From assembly GCA_017883185.1 (NCBI GenBank), contig JADGOB010000001.1, positions 37,797-101,796 of the forward strand: DNA of 64,000 nt, given 5' to 3'. The position numbers and the translations under genes are program-made. Shown piece after piece: positions 51,750-60,387 of the stretch. The notes under the pieces are model-generated. The model was not told the DNA's origin, did no database searches, and saw nothing but the letters and a program-made list of their open reading frames with translations. Source of the DNA: Acidobacteriota bacterium (GTDB taxonomy: Bacteria; Acidobacteriota; Vicinamibacteria; Vicinamibacterales; Fen-181). The first letter of the stretch is position 1, and every line of letters begins with the position of its first letter.

Positions 51750-52318
51750 GGCGTTGACGCTCCTTCCTTCCGCGTCCGCCTACTTTCAAGGGCGGTATCT
51801 TAGCACGTCGCTTCATGCAAATGAACTGCCATTCGGCGCGCGCTGCAATTTTCTAAGTCTTCCGGACCCGATCGTTGAGATTTCGCGGTCGTTTTCCCTT
51901 CCGACTCGGCCGATCCGTGTAGGATCTTCACACGCTGATTCGCGGCCACCCAATGGCCGGCCGATCATAACCCCTTATTGCCCAACTAATTATCATCCTA
52001 CCTGGTTTTGCGCCGACCTAATCGGACAACCATCGCCTTTTTAGACGCTCATTCGGCGAGTCCGGTTCGTCGGCAGGAGATTCTTTAGTTCGTCTCCCGT
52101 AGAGGACATGCCGGTCCCGTCAGTGTGTCTTTTCTGGCCTGCCCCGTGTGGCCGAATGGTCGCATCCCTGGCCTCTCCGGTCGCCGCGCTGACGCAGAAC
52201 GAATACGACGATCGGCCATGGTTTCGCGACGGCCGCATGCGCCGCGAGGAACGAAAAGGAGACGAAAAGGTGTGCCCGACCCCTTCTCACGAGAGACGGG
52301 CTGTGCGAAGCTGAGACG
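51750..52318. other. AT-richer intergenic region of 569 nt
   Basis: The longest gene-free region of the plus/minus switch between dksA and the CxxC protein. 51830-52070 is clearly lower in GC than the rest of the window and has stops in all frames. I see no tRNA, no repeat of the other families and no clear hairpin. A short plus-strand ORF (52108-52314) has no recognisable domain. An unannotated small RNA or regulatory region is possible but unsupported. Confidence 0.4.
51797..51825 (-). promoter_or_regulatory. Promoter upstream of dksA
   Basis: On the minus strand, TTCATT (complement of 51820-51825) and TAAGAT (complement of 51797-51802) are separated by 17 nt, about 47 nt before the dksA start. 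Confidence 0.55.
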
Positions 52319-52987
52319 ATGCCCTGCCCACTTTGCCGACAACGTCAGCCCCGCCGGCGGTGTCCTGCGCTTGGCCGGGAGATTTGCGCGGTCTGCTGCG
52401 GCACGAAGCGCCTGGTGGAGATTAGCTGCCCCGCGGATTGCGGCTACCTGGGGTCCGCCCAGACCCATCCTCCGGCCCTGGTGCGCCGCCAGCAGGAGCG
52501 GGACCTGGCGTTCGTCATGGCGATGCGGGAAGGCCTGTCGGAGCGCGAGTCAGACCTCTATTGGGCCGTTCTGATGTTCATCGCCGGCGTCCGTTCAGAT
52601 CCGCTGATCGAGCTCATCGACGCGGACCTGGTCGAGGGCGCGGCGTCGCTCGCCGCCACCTACGAGACGGCCAACCGCGGACTCATCTACGAGCATCGTC
52701 CACAATCCCTGGCGGCCCAGCGTTTGGTGAGGGACCTGAAGGCGTTTCTAGCGCAACTGGTTGCCGATGCGGACGCGTCGGCGGCGAGGAACCTGGAGCG
52801 GGATGCGCCGGTGGTGCTTCGCCACGTGGAACAGGGCGCCCGCGAGGCACGAAAGGCCGTGGACGAGGGGCTGGCCACGGCGATCGAGATGATCGGGCGG
52901 GTCGTGACGGCGGCGGGCCGTGGCCAGGAGGCGCGCGCCGGGGAGCCGCCGGTCGGTCCGCCACGGTCGATGCTTGTGCTGCCGTAA
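52319..52987 (+). CDS. Conserved protein with N-terminal cysteine-rich zinc-binding domain
   Basis: A 222-residue protein. Residues 1-45 contain eight cysteines: [35 protein letters not shown], a zinc-binding arrangement I recall as a conserved hypothetical N-terminus in Acidobacteria and Planctomycetes. The rest is alpha-helical ([39 protein letters not shown]) with no catalytic motif. No function is assigned. It is separated from dksA by the AT-rich gap and precedes rpmB. Confidence 0.75.
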   Translation: MPCPLCRQRQPRRRCPALGREICAVCCGTKRLVEISCPADCGYLGSAQTHPPALVRRQQERDLAFVMAMREGLSERESDLYWAVLMFIAGVRSDPLIELIDADLVEGAASLAATYETANRGLIYEHRPQSLAAQRLVRDLKAFLAQLVADADASAARNLERDAPVVLRHVEQGAREARKAVDEGLATAIEMIGRVVTAAGRGQEARAGEPPVGPPRSMLVLP

Positions 52988-53015
52988 CCGCCACGCGACT
53001 CCTCCGAAAGTCTGC

Positions 53016-53021
53016 TATAAT
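53016..53021 (+). promoter_or_regulatory. -10 box upstream of rpmB
   Basis: A perfect extended -10, TGC-TATAAT (TATAAT 53016-53021), 74 nt before the rpmB ATG. No good -35 is seen. Confidence 0.6.
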
Positions 53022-53073
53022 TAGGGGCTTGTGTATTGACGGCTCTCCAGGGGTAGTGGCCCGAGGGCCTTCT

Positions 53074-53089
53074 TTTTCCTGCAGGAAAA
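53074..53089 (+). promoter_or_regulatory. Perfect palindrome covering the rpmB ribosome site
   Basis: TTTTCCTGCAGGAAAA is a perfect 16-nt palindrome ending 5 nt before ATG 53095. It includes the AGGA ribosome site, so a TTTTCC/GGAAAA stem with a TGCA loop would occlude initiation. Confidence 0.65.
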
Positions 53090-53094
53090 CAGCC

Positions 53095-53286
53095 ATGGCG
53101 AAGCGGTGTGAAATCTGCGGCAAGGGGCCCGTCGCGGGGCACAATATCAGCCACGCGCACAACGTCACCGCCCGGCGGTTCGAGCCGAACCTCCAGACGG
53201 TCCGTGCGGCGGTCAACGGCGGAACCAAGCGGCTGCGCGTGTGCACTCGGTGCCTGCGTTCCGGCAAGGTCGTAAAGGCTGCCTGA
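53095..53286 (+). CDS. rpmB: 50S ribosomal protein L28
   Basis: A 63-residue L28: [54 protein letters not shown]. It retains the two CxxC pairs (CEICGKG and CTRC) of zinc-containing L28. ATG 53095 lies within a longer track ORF. A strong -10 upstream and a palindrome over the ribosome site suggest autogenous control. Confidence 0.97.
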   Translation: MAKRCEICGKGPVAGHNISHAHNVTARRFEPNLQTVRAAVNGGTKRLRVCTRCLRSGKVVKAA

Positions 53287-53290
53287 GCGT

Positions 53291-53671
53291 ATGCCACATG
53301 CCGTCTCGACCCAGGCAGCTCCGGCTGCCATCGGCCCGTATTCCCAGGCCATCCGTGCCGGCGACTTCCTGTTCGTCTCGGGGCAGATACCGGTTGACCC
53401 GGCGACAGGCGGATTGGTGGACGGCGATGTCCGCGCGCAGTCTCGTCGGGTGCTCGAGAACGTGGGGGCGATCATCGCCGCGGCGGGCGCTTCGTTCGAT
53501 CGCGTCGTGAAGACGACGGTCTACCTGGTGGACATGAACGACTTTGCGGCCATGAACGAGGAGTACGCGAAGTTCTTCGGCACGCCGGCGCCGGCCAGGG
53601 CGACCGTGCAGGTGGGACGGCTGCCGAAAGACGTTCGTGTCGAGATCGACGCGATCGTCCATCTCGCCTGA
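53291..53671 (+). CDS. ridA: RidA/YjgF family enamine/imine deaminase
   Basis: A 126-residue RidA protein that hydrolyses reactive enamine/imine intermediates from PLP enzymes such as threonine dehydratase. [93 protein letters not shown] has the conserved Arg (PARATV) that binds the carboxylate. It begins 4 nt after the rpmB stop. Confidence 0.96.
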   Translation: MPHAVSTQAAPAAIGPYSQAIRAGDFLFVSGQIPVDPATGGLVDGDVRAQSRRVLENVGAIIAAAGASFDRVVKTTVYLVDMNDFAAMNEEYAKFFGTPAPARATVQVGRLPKDVRVEIDAIVHLA

Positions 53672-53776
53672 GACATGAAGAGTGGTCAGTTATCAGTGAT
53701 CAGTCGTCAGTCAGTCACGCGTGACACACTGGCCACTGGCCACTGACAACTGGCTACTGTCACGATTGCAGTTCCC
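53672..53776. repeat. CAGT/CCAGTG-type simple inverted array
   Basis: The short gap between ridA and rel consists of imperfect repeats of the GTCAGT/CAGTGATCAGT type followed by their complements (CACTGGCCACTGGCCACTGAC). The two halves could fold into a long imperfect hairpin. Such simple arrays are common between genes of related bacteria. Confidence 0.6.
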
Positions 53777-55930
53777 CTACTTCGGCGCACGCTCCACACC
53801 CAGCACCCCTGACACCTTCCGCAACGACTTCAGCACCTTCTCGAGGTGTTTCAGGTCCCGGATCTCCAGCGTCATGTCCATCCGGTCGAGATGTCCGTCG
53901 TGGGTCTTGGCCTCGATGTTGGTGATGTTGGTGTTGACGTCGGCGATCTTCGCGCTGATCTCCGCGAGCAGCCCCTTGCGGTCCTCCACAACCAGCGCCA
54001 GCGCCACGGTGTACCCGCCCTGGTCGGCGCCGCGATCCCACTCCACCTCGATGCGTCGGTCGGCGGTGTAGAGCAGGTTGGTCACGTTCGGGCAGCTCAC
54101 CGAGTGGACCGAGACGCCCTTGCCGCGGGTGATGTAGCCCACGATCTTCTCGCCGCGGATCGGGTTGCAGCAGCGGGCGCGCACGACGAGGAGGTCGTCG
54201 GCGCCACGGACCTTGATCTTCTCGTTGTCGCCCGCGAGCGCACGCCGCACCGCCGAGACCACTCCCTTCGTCGGACGTTCCTTGAGCTCCTCGTTCGGCA
54301 CGAGCTTGTCGAGAACGTGTCGCGCCTGCAGCTTCCCGAACCCGATCGCGGCCAGCATCTCCTCGATCTTCTGCATCCCCGACTCGGCCGCGACCCGCTG
54401 CAGTTCCGGGTCGGACATCAGCGTCCTGGTGTTCAGGCCGAAGCGTCGGAGTTCCTTCTCGAGGAGCCGGCGGCCCAGTTCCACCGCCCGGTCCTTTTCT
54501 TCTCCTTCGAGGTACTGCTTGACCTTGTTCCGCGCCCGCGACGTGACGACGATGCTCATCCAGTCGCGACTCGGCTTGTGCTTCGCCTGCGTCACGATCT
54601 CGACGATGTCGCCGTTCTTGAGGTGGGTGCGGAGCGGTACCATCCGGCCGTTCACGCGCGCGCCGACGCACTGGTTGCCGACGTCGGTGTGAATCGAGTA
54701 GGCGAAATCGACCGGCGTGGCGCCGCGGGGCAGCGGCTTGACTTGTCCCTTCGGCGTGAAGGTATAGACCTCCTCGGGATACAGGTCGATCTTCAGGTTC
54801 TGGATGAACTCCTGCGGGTCGCGCACCTCCTGCTGCCATTCCAGCAACTGGCGAAGCCAGACGAAGTAAGGCTCGTCGCGCTCGGCGCCCACGCGCCCCT
54901 CCTTGTACTTCCAGTGTGCGGCGATGCCTTCTTCCGCGCGCAGGTGCATCTCCTCGGTGCGGATCTGCACCTCGAACGGGAACCCGCTCTCGCTGATCAC
55001 CGAGGTGTGGAGCGACTGGTAGCCGTTCGGCCGGGGCATCGCGATGAAGTCCTTGATTCGCCCGGGAACCGGCGACCAGGTCTGGTGAATGATGCCGAGC
55101 GCGGCGTAGCAGTCCTTGATGGTCCGCGTGACGATGCGGAGCGCCACGAAATCGTAGACGCGGTCGAGATCGATCTTCTGGCGGCGCAGCTTCTCGTGGA
55201 TGCTGAACAGGCGCTTGGTGCGGCCATCGACCTCGACCACGGGGACCTGGGCATCGCGCAGTTTGGCGACGATCGTCCGCCGGAGGTCCTCGACGACGCC
55301 CTCGCTGGCCTTGCGGCGGCGCTCCACCTTGGCCTTGAGCACGTCGTAGGCCTCTGGCTCCAGGTAGCGGAAGGCCAACTCCTCGAGCTCGTTCTTCAGC
55401 TTGGCCATCCCGAGCCGGTTGGCAATGGGCGCGTAGATGTCGAGCGTCTCCTGCGCGATCCGGAGGCGGCGATCCTCGGGCAGGAAGTTGAGCGTCCGCA
55501 TGTTGTGCAGGCGGTCCGCAAGCTTGACCAGGATCACGCGAATGTCGTCCACCATCGCCAGCAGCATCTTGCGGAAGTTCTCCGCCTGGCGCTCTTCGCT
55601 GGACGAGAAGGTGATGGCGCTGATCTTGGTGACCCCTTCCACAACGTGCGCAACTTCGCGACCGAACGTCTGCACGACGCGTTCGGTCGTGGTCAGGGTG
55701 TCCTCGACGACGTCGTGCAGGAGGCCCGCGGCGATGGTCACCGCGTCCATTTTCATGTCGGTCAGGATCGTGGCGACCTCGAGCGGGTGGACCAGATAGG
55801 GCTCGCCCGAATGGCGAACCTGCCCCTTGTGTTCGAGGGCCGAAAAGACGTAGGCCCGGCGAAGCAGTTCGAGATCGGCGTCCGGGTTGTAGTCCCGGAC
55901 CTTTTCCAGCAAGTCTTCGAAGCGGATCAC
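53777..55930 (-). CDS. rel: Bifunctional (p)ppGpp synthetase/hydrolase (Rel/SpoT)
   Basis: A 717-residue RSH protein controlling the stringent response. The N-terminal HD hydrolase has HKGQVRHSGEPYLVHPLEVA and LLHDVVEDT. The synthetase domain contains RVYDFVALRIVTRTIKDCYAALGII and RIKDFIAMPRPNGYQSLHTSV; the RxKD motif is the bifunctional type. TGS (VYTFTPKGQVKPLPRGATPVDFAYSIH) and a C-terminal ACT domain follow. The HD-domain His/Asp residues are intact. It belongs functionally with the nearby dksA. The long antisense ORF 53846-55978 is a shadow. Confidence 0.96.
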   Translation of the reverse strand: MIRFEDLLEKVRDYNPDADLELLRRAYVFSALEHKGQVRHSGEPYLVHPLEVATILTDMKMDAVTIAAGLLHDVVEDTLTTTERVVQTFGREVAHVVEGVTKISAITFSSSEERQAENFRKMLLAMVDDIRVILVKLADRLHNMRTLNFLPEDRRLRIAQETLDIYAPIANRLGMAKLKNELEELAFRYLEPEAYDVLKAKVERRRKASEGVVEDLRRTIVAKLRDAQVPVVEVDGRTKRLFSIHEKLRRQKIDLDRVYDFVALRIVTRTIKDCYAALGIIHQTWSPVPGRIKDFIAMPRPNGYQSLHTSVISESGFPFEVQIRTEEMHLRAEEGIAAHWKYKEGRVGAERDEPYFVWLRQLLEWQQEVRDPQEFIQNLKIDLYPEEVYTFTPKGQVKPLPRGATPVDFAYSIHTDVGNQCVGARVNGRMVPLRTHLKNGDIVEIVTQAKHKPSRDWMSIVVTSRARNKVKQYLEGEEKDRAVELGRRLLEKELRRFGLNTRTLMSDPELQRVAAESGMQKIEEMLAAIGFGKLQARHVLDKLVPNEELKERPTKGVVSAVRRALAGDNEKIKVRGADDLLVVRARCCNPIRGEKIVGYITRGKGVSVHSVSCPNVTNLLYTADRRIEVEWDRGADQGGYTVALALVVEDRKGLLAEISAKIADVNTNITNIEAKTHDGHLDRMDMTLEIRDLKHLEKVLKSLRKVSGVLGVERAPK

Positions 55931-56030
55931 GAGTTCGTGGTGTCTAATCCAAAAGGGTGCCCGCGACCCCCATCATAGAAGCGCCATCAGGGGGGGGTCA
56001 AGTTTTGGGAGGCTCGCGTGTCCGGTTTGC

Positions 56031-56060
56031 TTGACTTGTCAATTTTGCGTTCACTATACT
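56031..56060 (+). promoter_or_regulatory. Sigma-70 promoter of the TPR lipoprotein gene
   Basis: TTGACT (56031-56036) and TATACT (56055-56060) with an 18-nt spacer. The start codon follows about 130 nt later, giving a sizeable leader. Confidence 0.75.
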
Positions 56061-56189
56061 GGCAGACCACCCGGGTCCTCGTTCTGGAGCCAGGGGATCG
56101 TTTTCGTCACACGAATTAACCTCTCTTCGCGATCATTATCCGAGACCGTAGAAGACCGCTCTCCCGCGGGACGGGGGAAGGGGGATGCA

Positions 56190-57134
56190 ATGCAGAGCCG
56201 GTTCAAGGCGGCGTCGCTGGTTGTCGTGCTGGCAGCCTTCAGCCTGACGCTTGTCGGGTGTGCACAGTTGAACAAGCTGAAGGCCAAGAAGGCCTTCAAG
56301 GAAGCCAACACTCTCTACCAGCAGCAGGATTTCAAGCGGGCTGCCGACCGGTACGAAGAGGTCGTGGCGAACGATCCCGAGCTGACAGCAGCGTATTTTT
56401 TCCTGGCCAACAGTTACGACAACCTGTACAAGCCGAGCCGGAAGGGCGAGGCGGCAATCGACGCCTTCCTGAAGAAAGCGGTTGAGAACTACAAGAAGTC
56501 GGCTGGGGTCGAGAAGGACAAGGTGTTGAAGACGCGGTCCCTCCAGTACCTCGTCGCTGCCTATGGGCCGGACAAGCTCGACGACCCCAGCCAGGCCGAA
56601 CCACTGCTCCAGGAGATGATCCAGATCGATCCTGCTGATCCCAGTAACTACGCGATCCTCTCGAAGATGTACGAGGACGCGGGCCAGTACGAGCTGGCCG
56701 AGCAGACCCTCTTGAAGGCCAAGCAGGCGATCCCGAAGGACCCCACCTCCTACACGCAGCTCGCGGCATTCTACAACCGGCAGGGCGAGTTCGAGAAGAC
56801 GATGGAGGCGCTCAGCGAGCGAACTGCGAAAGAGCCGTCCAACCCCGAAGGCTTCTACACGATCGCCGCCTATTACTGGGAGAAGGCCTACCGCGACTTC
56901 CGGCTGAAGGACGCCGAGAAGTTGAACTACATCGCCCTCGGTATGGAGGCGGCCGACCAGGCGCTGTCCCTGAGCCCTGAATATCTGGACGCCATCAACC
57001 GCAAGGAACTCCTGATCCGTGCCAAGGCGCTCGTCGTCAAGGACCCTGCCCAGCAAAAGGCGCTGCTCGACGACGCCAAGAAGCTCAGAGAGCAGTACAA
57101 CGAGATCAAGCAGAGGAAGGCCGGCGGCAAGTAA
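56190..57134 (+). CDS. TPR-repeat lipoprotein
   Basis: A 314-residue predicted lipoprotein with lipobox LVGC (LVVVLAAFSLTLVGCAQLNK). Mature residues carry tetratricopeptide-type helices: AFKEANTLYQQQDFKRAADRYEEVVANDPELTAAYFFLANSYDNLY, AILSKMYEDAGQYELAEQTLLKA, YTQLAAFYNRQGEFEKTMEALSERTAKEPSNPEGFYTIA and a coiled C-terminus. TPRs mediate protein-protein interaction, perhaps at the outer membrane. ATG 56190 is chosen over the track's 56031, which lies in the promoter. A GGGGAAGGGGG purine tract precedes it. Confidence 0.85.
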   Translation: MQSRFKAASLVVVLAAFSLTLVGCAQLNKLKAKKAFKEANTLYQQQDFKRAADRYEEVVANDPELTAAYFFLANSYDNLYKPSRKGEAAIDAFLKKAVENYKKSAGVEKDKVLKTRSLQYLVAAYGPDKLDDPSQAEPLLQEMIQIDPADPSNYAILSKMYEDAGQYELAEQTLLKAKQAIPKDPTSYTQLAAFYNRQGEFEKTMEALSERTAKEPSNPEGFYTIAAYYWEKAYRDFRLKDAEKLNYIALGMEAADQALSLSPEYLDAINRKELLIRAKALVVKDPAQQKALLDDAKKLREQYNEIKQRKAGGK

Positions 57135-57603
57135 GCCGTCGCCTCGCCTCTCGCTTCATCCTCCGAGGCCGCCCGATCGAAAGGTCGGGCGGCCTTCTTT
57201 TCTGTACCGCCATCCCCTGACGGGCCTCGCTGGCCGACAGTCGCCGTTCGACTCGCGTGTCCCTCCGCTCGCGCTCACGGCAGGCCGAACGCCCTGAGCC
57301 TGTCGCCACTCGGCACTGCACGGGGGGGGGGCCGCCTAAGCTCGCCGAAGGGTCGAAGGGCGAGCGCAGCCCGGCACAGCAGACCGTGCCGTAGCCGCCG
57401 CCTCAGAGGCCGGCGGGTACGCGCCGGCCAGGCGAGAGAGGCAAACCGGCAGGCGGGATGGCTCGCGGAGCTGCCGATCAGCGGCCCGGCAGCGTACATG
57501 AGAAACGGACGGCTGACACGCGGAGACGTGCCGGCCGTCCGTGAGGTGGTCTCTCTGCTTGTCTGGCCCTGGTCGGCGCGAGGCCGTCCACGGTTCCGTC
57601 GTC
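57135..57603. other. Intergenic region with terminator and repeat-like DNA
   Basis: 469 nt between convergent units. The intrinsic terminator (57167-57204) is at its start. The rest has no credible gene: GC-rich DNA, a run of ten G at about 57320, and AGCTCGCCGAAGGGTCGAAGG-type segments that look like degenerate repeats. The ORFs here are shadows. Confidence 0.5.
57167..57204 (+). terminator. Intrinsic terminator after the TPR lipoprotein gene
   Basis: GGCCGCCCGA (57167-57176) and TCGGGCGGCC (57185-57194) form a perfect 10-bp stem with an 8-nt loop, followed by TTCTTTTCT. This is a textbook rho-independent terminator. Confidence 0.92.
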
Positions 57604-58080
57604 TTACTGAGCGCCGCCGATCTGCACGCCAGCCGCCTGGCGCATGCCTTCCGTGACGATCCCGACCTTCTCGACACCAGCGCCCTTCGCGGCATCGATG
57701 ATCTCGACGATATCACCGTAGCGCAGCGTCGGCGCGCCGATGATGAACATCGTCTTGTCCTTGCGCCCCTCGAAGATCCCCCGGAGGCGGGTTTCGAGCT
57801 CAGCTATCGTCACGTCCTGCTTGTTGACGGTGATCTTGCGGTCGGCCGAGTAGTCGATGACGATCTGGTCGGTCGGCGATTCGGTCTTGACCGCGGTCTT
57901 CGTCTCGAGCGGGAGGTTGATGTCGAGACCCTTCTGGCTCAAGGGCAGGGCGGCAAGGAAGATGACCAGAAGGACCAGAAGCACGTCGATCAGCGGGGTG
58001 ACGTTCATGTCCGAGCTGGCCCGCGGAATTTCACCCTTGACGATCTTTTCGGCTCCGTGGTGCTTGTGTGCGTGAACCAT
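57604..58080 (-). CDS. exbD: ExbD/TolR-family biopolymer transport protein
   Basis: A 158-residue ExbD: short cytoplasmic N-terminus, one transmembrane helix (MNVTPLIDVLLVLLVIFLAALPLSQ) with the conserved Asp that carries protons, and a periplasmic domain ending EKVGIVTEGMRQAAG. It is the second of two adjacent ExbD genes and the last of the tonB-exbB-exbD-exbD unit. Confidence 0.93.
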   Translation of the reverse strand: MVHAHKHHGAEKIVKGEIPRASSDMNVTPLIDVLLVLLVIFLAALPLSQKGLDINLPLETKTAVKTESPTDQIVIDYSADRKITVNKQDVTIAELETRLRGIFEGRKDKTMFIIGAPTLRYGDIVEIIDAAKGAGVEKVGIVTEGMRQAAGVQIGGAQ

Positions 58081-58081
58081 G

Positions 58082-58513
58082 TTACCTGCCTCCTCCCTGG
58101 CCGATCTTGCGCTCGGTGATCAGACCGACGTTCTCGACCTGGGCGGCGCGCAACTTGTCCATGGCGGCCATGACTGAAGCGTATGGCGCATCCACGTCGG
58201 CCTTGATGAGAACAACCTTCTCCTTCTTGGTCTCGAGGTACTCGATGACCTTCTGGGTGAGATCGTCCTCGCGCACGCGCACGGAGTTCAGGTAGAACTG
58301 CCTGTCGGCCCCGACGGCGACGACTGTCTGCTCCTGGTTCTCCGGCTTGTCAGACGAATTGGACGCCTCGGGCAGCCTGACGTCAACGCCCTTCTGTAGC
58401 ATCGGCGCGATGAGCATCATGATAATCAGCAACACCAGCATAACGTCCACGAGGGGCGTCACGTTGATGTCCGATTTCACTCCACGTTTTGCGCTGCCAA
58501 CATCCATTGACAT
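58082..58513 (-). CDS. exbD: ExbD/TolR-family biopolymer transport protein
   Basis: A 143-residue ExbD with a single helix DINVTPLVDVMLVLLIIMMLIAPML (proton-carrying Asp) and a periplasmic domain (LIKADVDAPYASVMAAMDKLRAAQVENVGLITE). It lies one nucleotide before the next exbD gene. Paired exbD genes are typical of Acidobacteria and deltaproteobacteria TonB units. Confidence 0.93.
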   Translation of the reverse strand: MSMDVGSAKRGVKSDINVTPLVDVMLVLLIIMMLIAPMLQKGVDVRLPEASNSSDKPENQEQTVVAVGADRQFYLNSVRVREDDLTQKVIEYLETKKEKVVLIKADVDAPYASVMAAMDKLRAAQVENVGLITERKIGQGGGR

Positions 58514-58637
58514 TGTGGCGATCTCCTAACTGTCAAACGGACACCTGCGGCCCCGGCCCTGATGCGCGGGTGCGGGCAGGGACAAAACCCAGCCCTCCCC
58601 GACGAAACCTGGAACCGCGGGACGCGAGCGCGCCGAC

Positions 58638-59306
58638 TTACGACTTCTTGATGAAGAAGTCCACCATCTCCGACGAGGAGTTGTCCATCTCCACGTTGAA
58701 GTAATCGATCCGACCGGTGAGGTAGTTGTAGAACCACACGGCCGGGATGGCGACGAGCAGCCCGAGCGCGGTCTCGACGAGCGCTTCGGCAATACCGGCC
58801 GACACGGCGCCGATGCCGCCCGACCCGGTGGATGCGATACCCTGGAACGCGTTGATGACGCCGACGACCGTGCCGAGCAGCCCGACGAACGGGGCCGTGG
58901 CGCCGATGGTCGCGAGCGCCGACACCATCTTCTTGAGGTCGGAGCCGGTGAGCGCCGAGGCGCGCTGGATGGCGCGGCGGACGGTGTCAACCGTGTCTTC
59001 CTTGCTCATCTTCTCGCCACCCTCCTGCGAGTACTGGTATTCCTGCAGGGCTGCGAGCACGACCTTCGCCAGATGGCTGTAGCGGTATTCCTTCTTGCCG
59101 GCCAGCGCAATGGCGTCCTTCAGGCGGCCTTCCTTGAGAGCCTTGGCCACCTGCGGCGCGAACAACTTCGACTGCTTGCGCGCTTGGACATACGTGTAAA
59201 TGCGCTCGATGGCCACACCAAACGACAGCATCGACATGAAGAAGAGCACGTAGGCGATACCCTTCGCAAACCATCCCATCGCATTCCACATTTCGAGCAG
59301 ATTCAT
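58638..59306 (-). CDS. exbB: ExbB/TolQ/MotA-family proton-channel protein
   Basis: A 222-residue ExbB: an N-terminal helix (GIAYVLFFMSMLSFGVAIERIYTYV), cytoplasmic loop, and two C-terminal helices: DLKKMVSALATIGATAPFVGLLGTVVGVINAFQ and GIGAVSAGIAEALVETALGLLVAIPAVWFYNYL. The GLLGTVxGxIxAF signature is complete. With ExbD it forms the proton channel energising TonB. Confidence 0.95.
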   Translation of the reverse strand: MNLLEMWNAMGWFAKGIAYVLFFMSMLSFGVAIERIYTYVQARKQSKLFAPQVAKALKEGRLKDAIALAGKKEYRYSHLAKVVLAALQEYQYSQEGGEKMSKEDTVDTVRRAIQRASALTGSDLKKMVSALATIGATAPFVGLLGTVVGVINAFQGIASTGSGGIGAVSAGIAEALVETALGLLVAIPAVWFYNYLTGRIDYFNVEMDNSSSEMVDFFIKKS

Positions 59307-59406
59307 CTGACCATCCTCCGAGTGTTCTGTACGAGTTACAGGCCGCCGGGTCTCATCCTGGCGTTATGCTTGCGCTTCCGAAGCGATCTCCTGCCTCCCC
59401 GCCACT

Positions 59407-60126
59407 CTACTGCAGCGTGAAGTTGACCGTGACCGTCATGATGACCGGCACGGGCACGCCGTTCAGGAGCGTCGGCGTGAATACCCACTGTTTCACCGCG
59501 TCGAGCGCGGCCTGGTCGAGCAGCGGGATCGAGCGCAGGACCCTGGCATCATTGACCTTGCCATCGGGTCCGATGGTGGCCTCGATGATGACCACGCCCT
59601 GCACACGGGCCGACTGGGCGATTGCCGGGTAGACCGGCTTGACGTCACGGGTCTTCGTGGGTGGCTTGATGTTGCCACCGACGCGGACCGGCGCCTGCAC
59701 CGGCGGCGGCGGCGCAGCTTCAGGCAATCCGCCCACGATGCCTCCGATAACGCCCCCGGACACCCCGCCCTCGACGCCACCCTGGACTCCGCCCTCGAGG
59801 CCGGTGTTCAGGCCGGTCTCAGGCTTGATCTGGGATGGCGCCTGCACGGGCGCGGCGTTCGGGTTGACGTCCGGGGGCGGCACCGCCGCGGCGGCCTGGG
59901 CCGGCGGCGGGGGCGGCGGTGGAGGTGGCGGTGGCGGCGGCGGAGCCGCAGCAAACGCCATCATGATCGGCGGCGTCGGAAGCACATCGGCCGCCATCAG
60001 CGGCACGATTACGATCGCCCCGATCACGACCGCATGCACGAGAAACGAGAGTGGCACCGTGTACCACTTCTTGCTCCCGATCGTGATGGAAGGACTGACT
60101 ACGTCACCAAACAGGTCGCGTGGCAC
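59407..60126 (-). CDS. tonB: TonB energy-transducing protein
   Basis: A 239-residue TonB with a GTG start at 60126 and a GGAGGAG ribosome site. A single helix (SFLVHAVVIGAIVIVPLMA), a poly-proline run of about 14, a GG-rich region with GGVQGGVEGGVSGG-type repeats, and the C-terminal TonB domain (VKPVYPAIAQSARVQGVVIIEATIGPDGKVNDARVLRSIPLLDQAALDAVKQWVFTP). It carries energy across the periplasm to outer-membrane receptors. The GG-repeat spacer is typical of acidobacterial TonB. Confidence 0.95.
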   Translation of the reverse strand: MPRDLFGDVVSPSITIGSKKWYTVPLSFLVHAVVIGAIVIVPLMAADVLPTPPIMMAFAAAPPPPPPPPPPPPPPAQAAAAVPPPDVNPNAAPVQAPSQIKPETGLNTGLEGGVQGGVEGGVSGGVIGGIVGGLPEAAPPPPVQAPVRVGGNIKPPTKTRDVKPVYPAIAQSARVQGVVIIEATIGPDGKVNDARVLRSIPLLDQAALDAVKQWVFTPTLLNGVPVPVIMTVTVNFTLQ

Positions 60127-60169
60127 CGGTCTACTCCTCCTGCTCGTTCGTTCTCAGGCAAGGCGGCCG

Positions 60170-60199
60170 ATTATAACTAGTCCGAAAAGTGGGTGTCAA
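60170..60199 (-). promoter_or_regulatory. Consensus sigma-70 promoter of the tonB operon
   Basis: Minus-strand TTGACA (complement of 60194-60199) and TATAAT (complement of 60170-60175) with an 18-nt spacer, about 44 nt before the tonB start. Both hexamers are perfect, the strongest promoter in the window. Confidence 0.9.
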
Positions 60200-60387
60200 C
60201 GAACGGCCAACCCGGACACGCCTGAATACTTAGACACCGGTTTTACAAAAGTGGATGTTCGGGTACCGTCGGGCTAGGCTTGACGTGGGGCGCCCGCGGG
60301 ACCGAAATCGAAGTATTGTAGCGATCACTGGGACTGCAAGTCAAACCGAACCTCGGATGGGGCCCTCCGGCAGGACCCCACCCCCCG

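Noticed and set aside
53672-53776. Possible CRISPR array between ridA and rel
   Set aside because: Short irregular CAGT-type units with no constant repeat length and no spacers.
53846-55978. 710-aa plus-strand ORF opposite the rel gene
   Set aside because: No recognisable motif; the minus strand encodes a complete RSH protein.
57300-57340. Run of ten G residues as a phase-variable tract
   Set aside because: It lies in non-coding DNA and no promoter or gene start is next to it.
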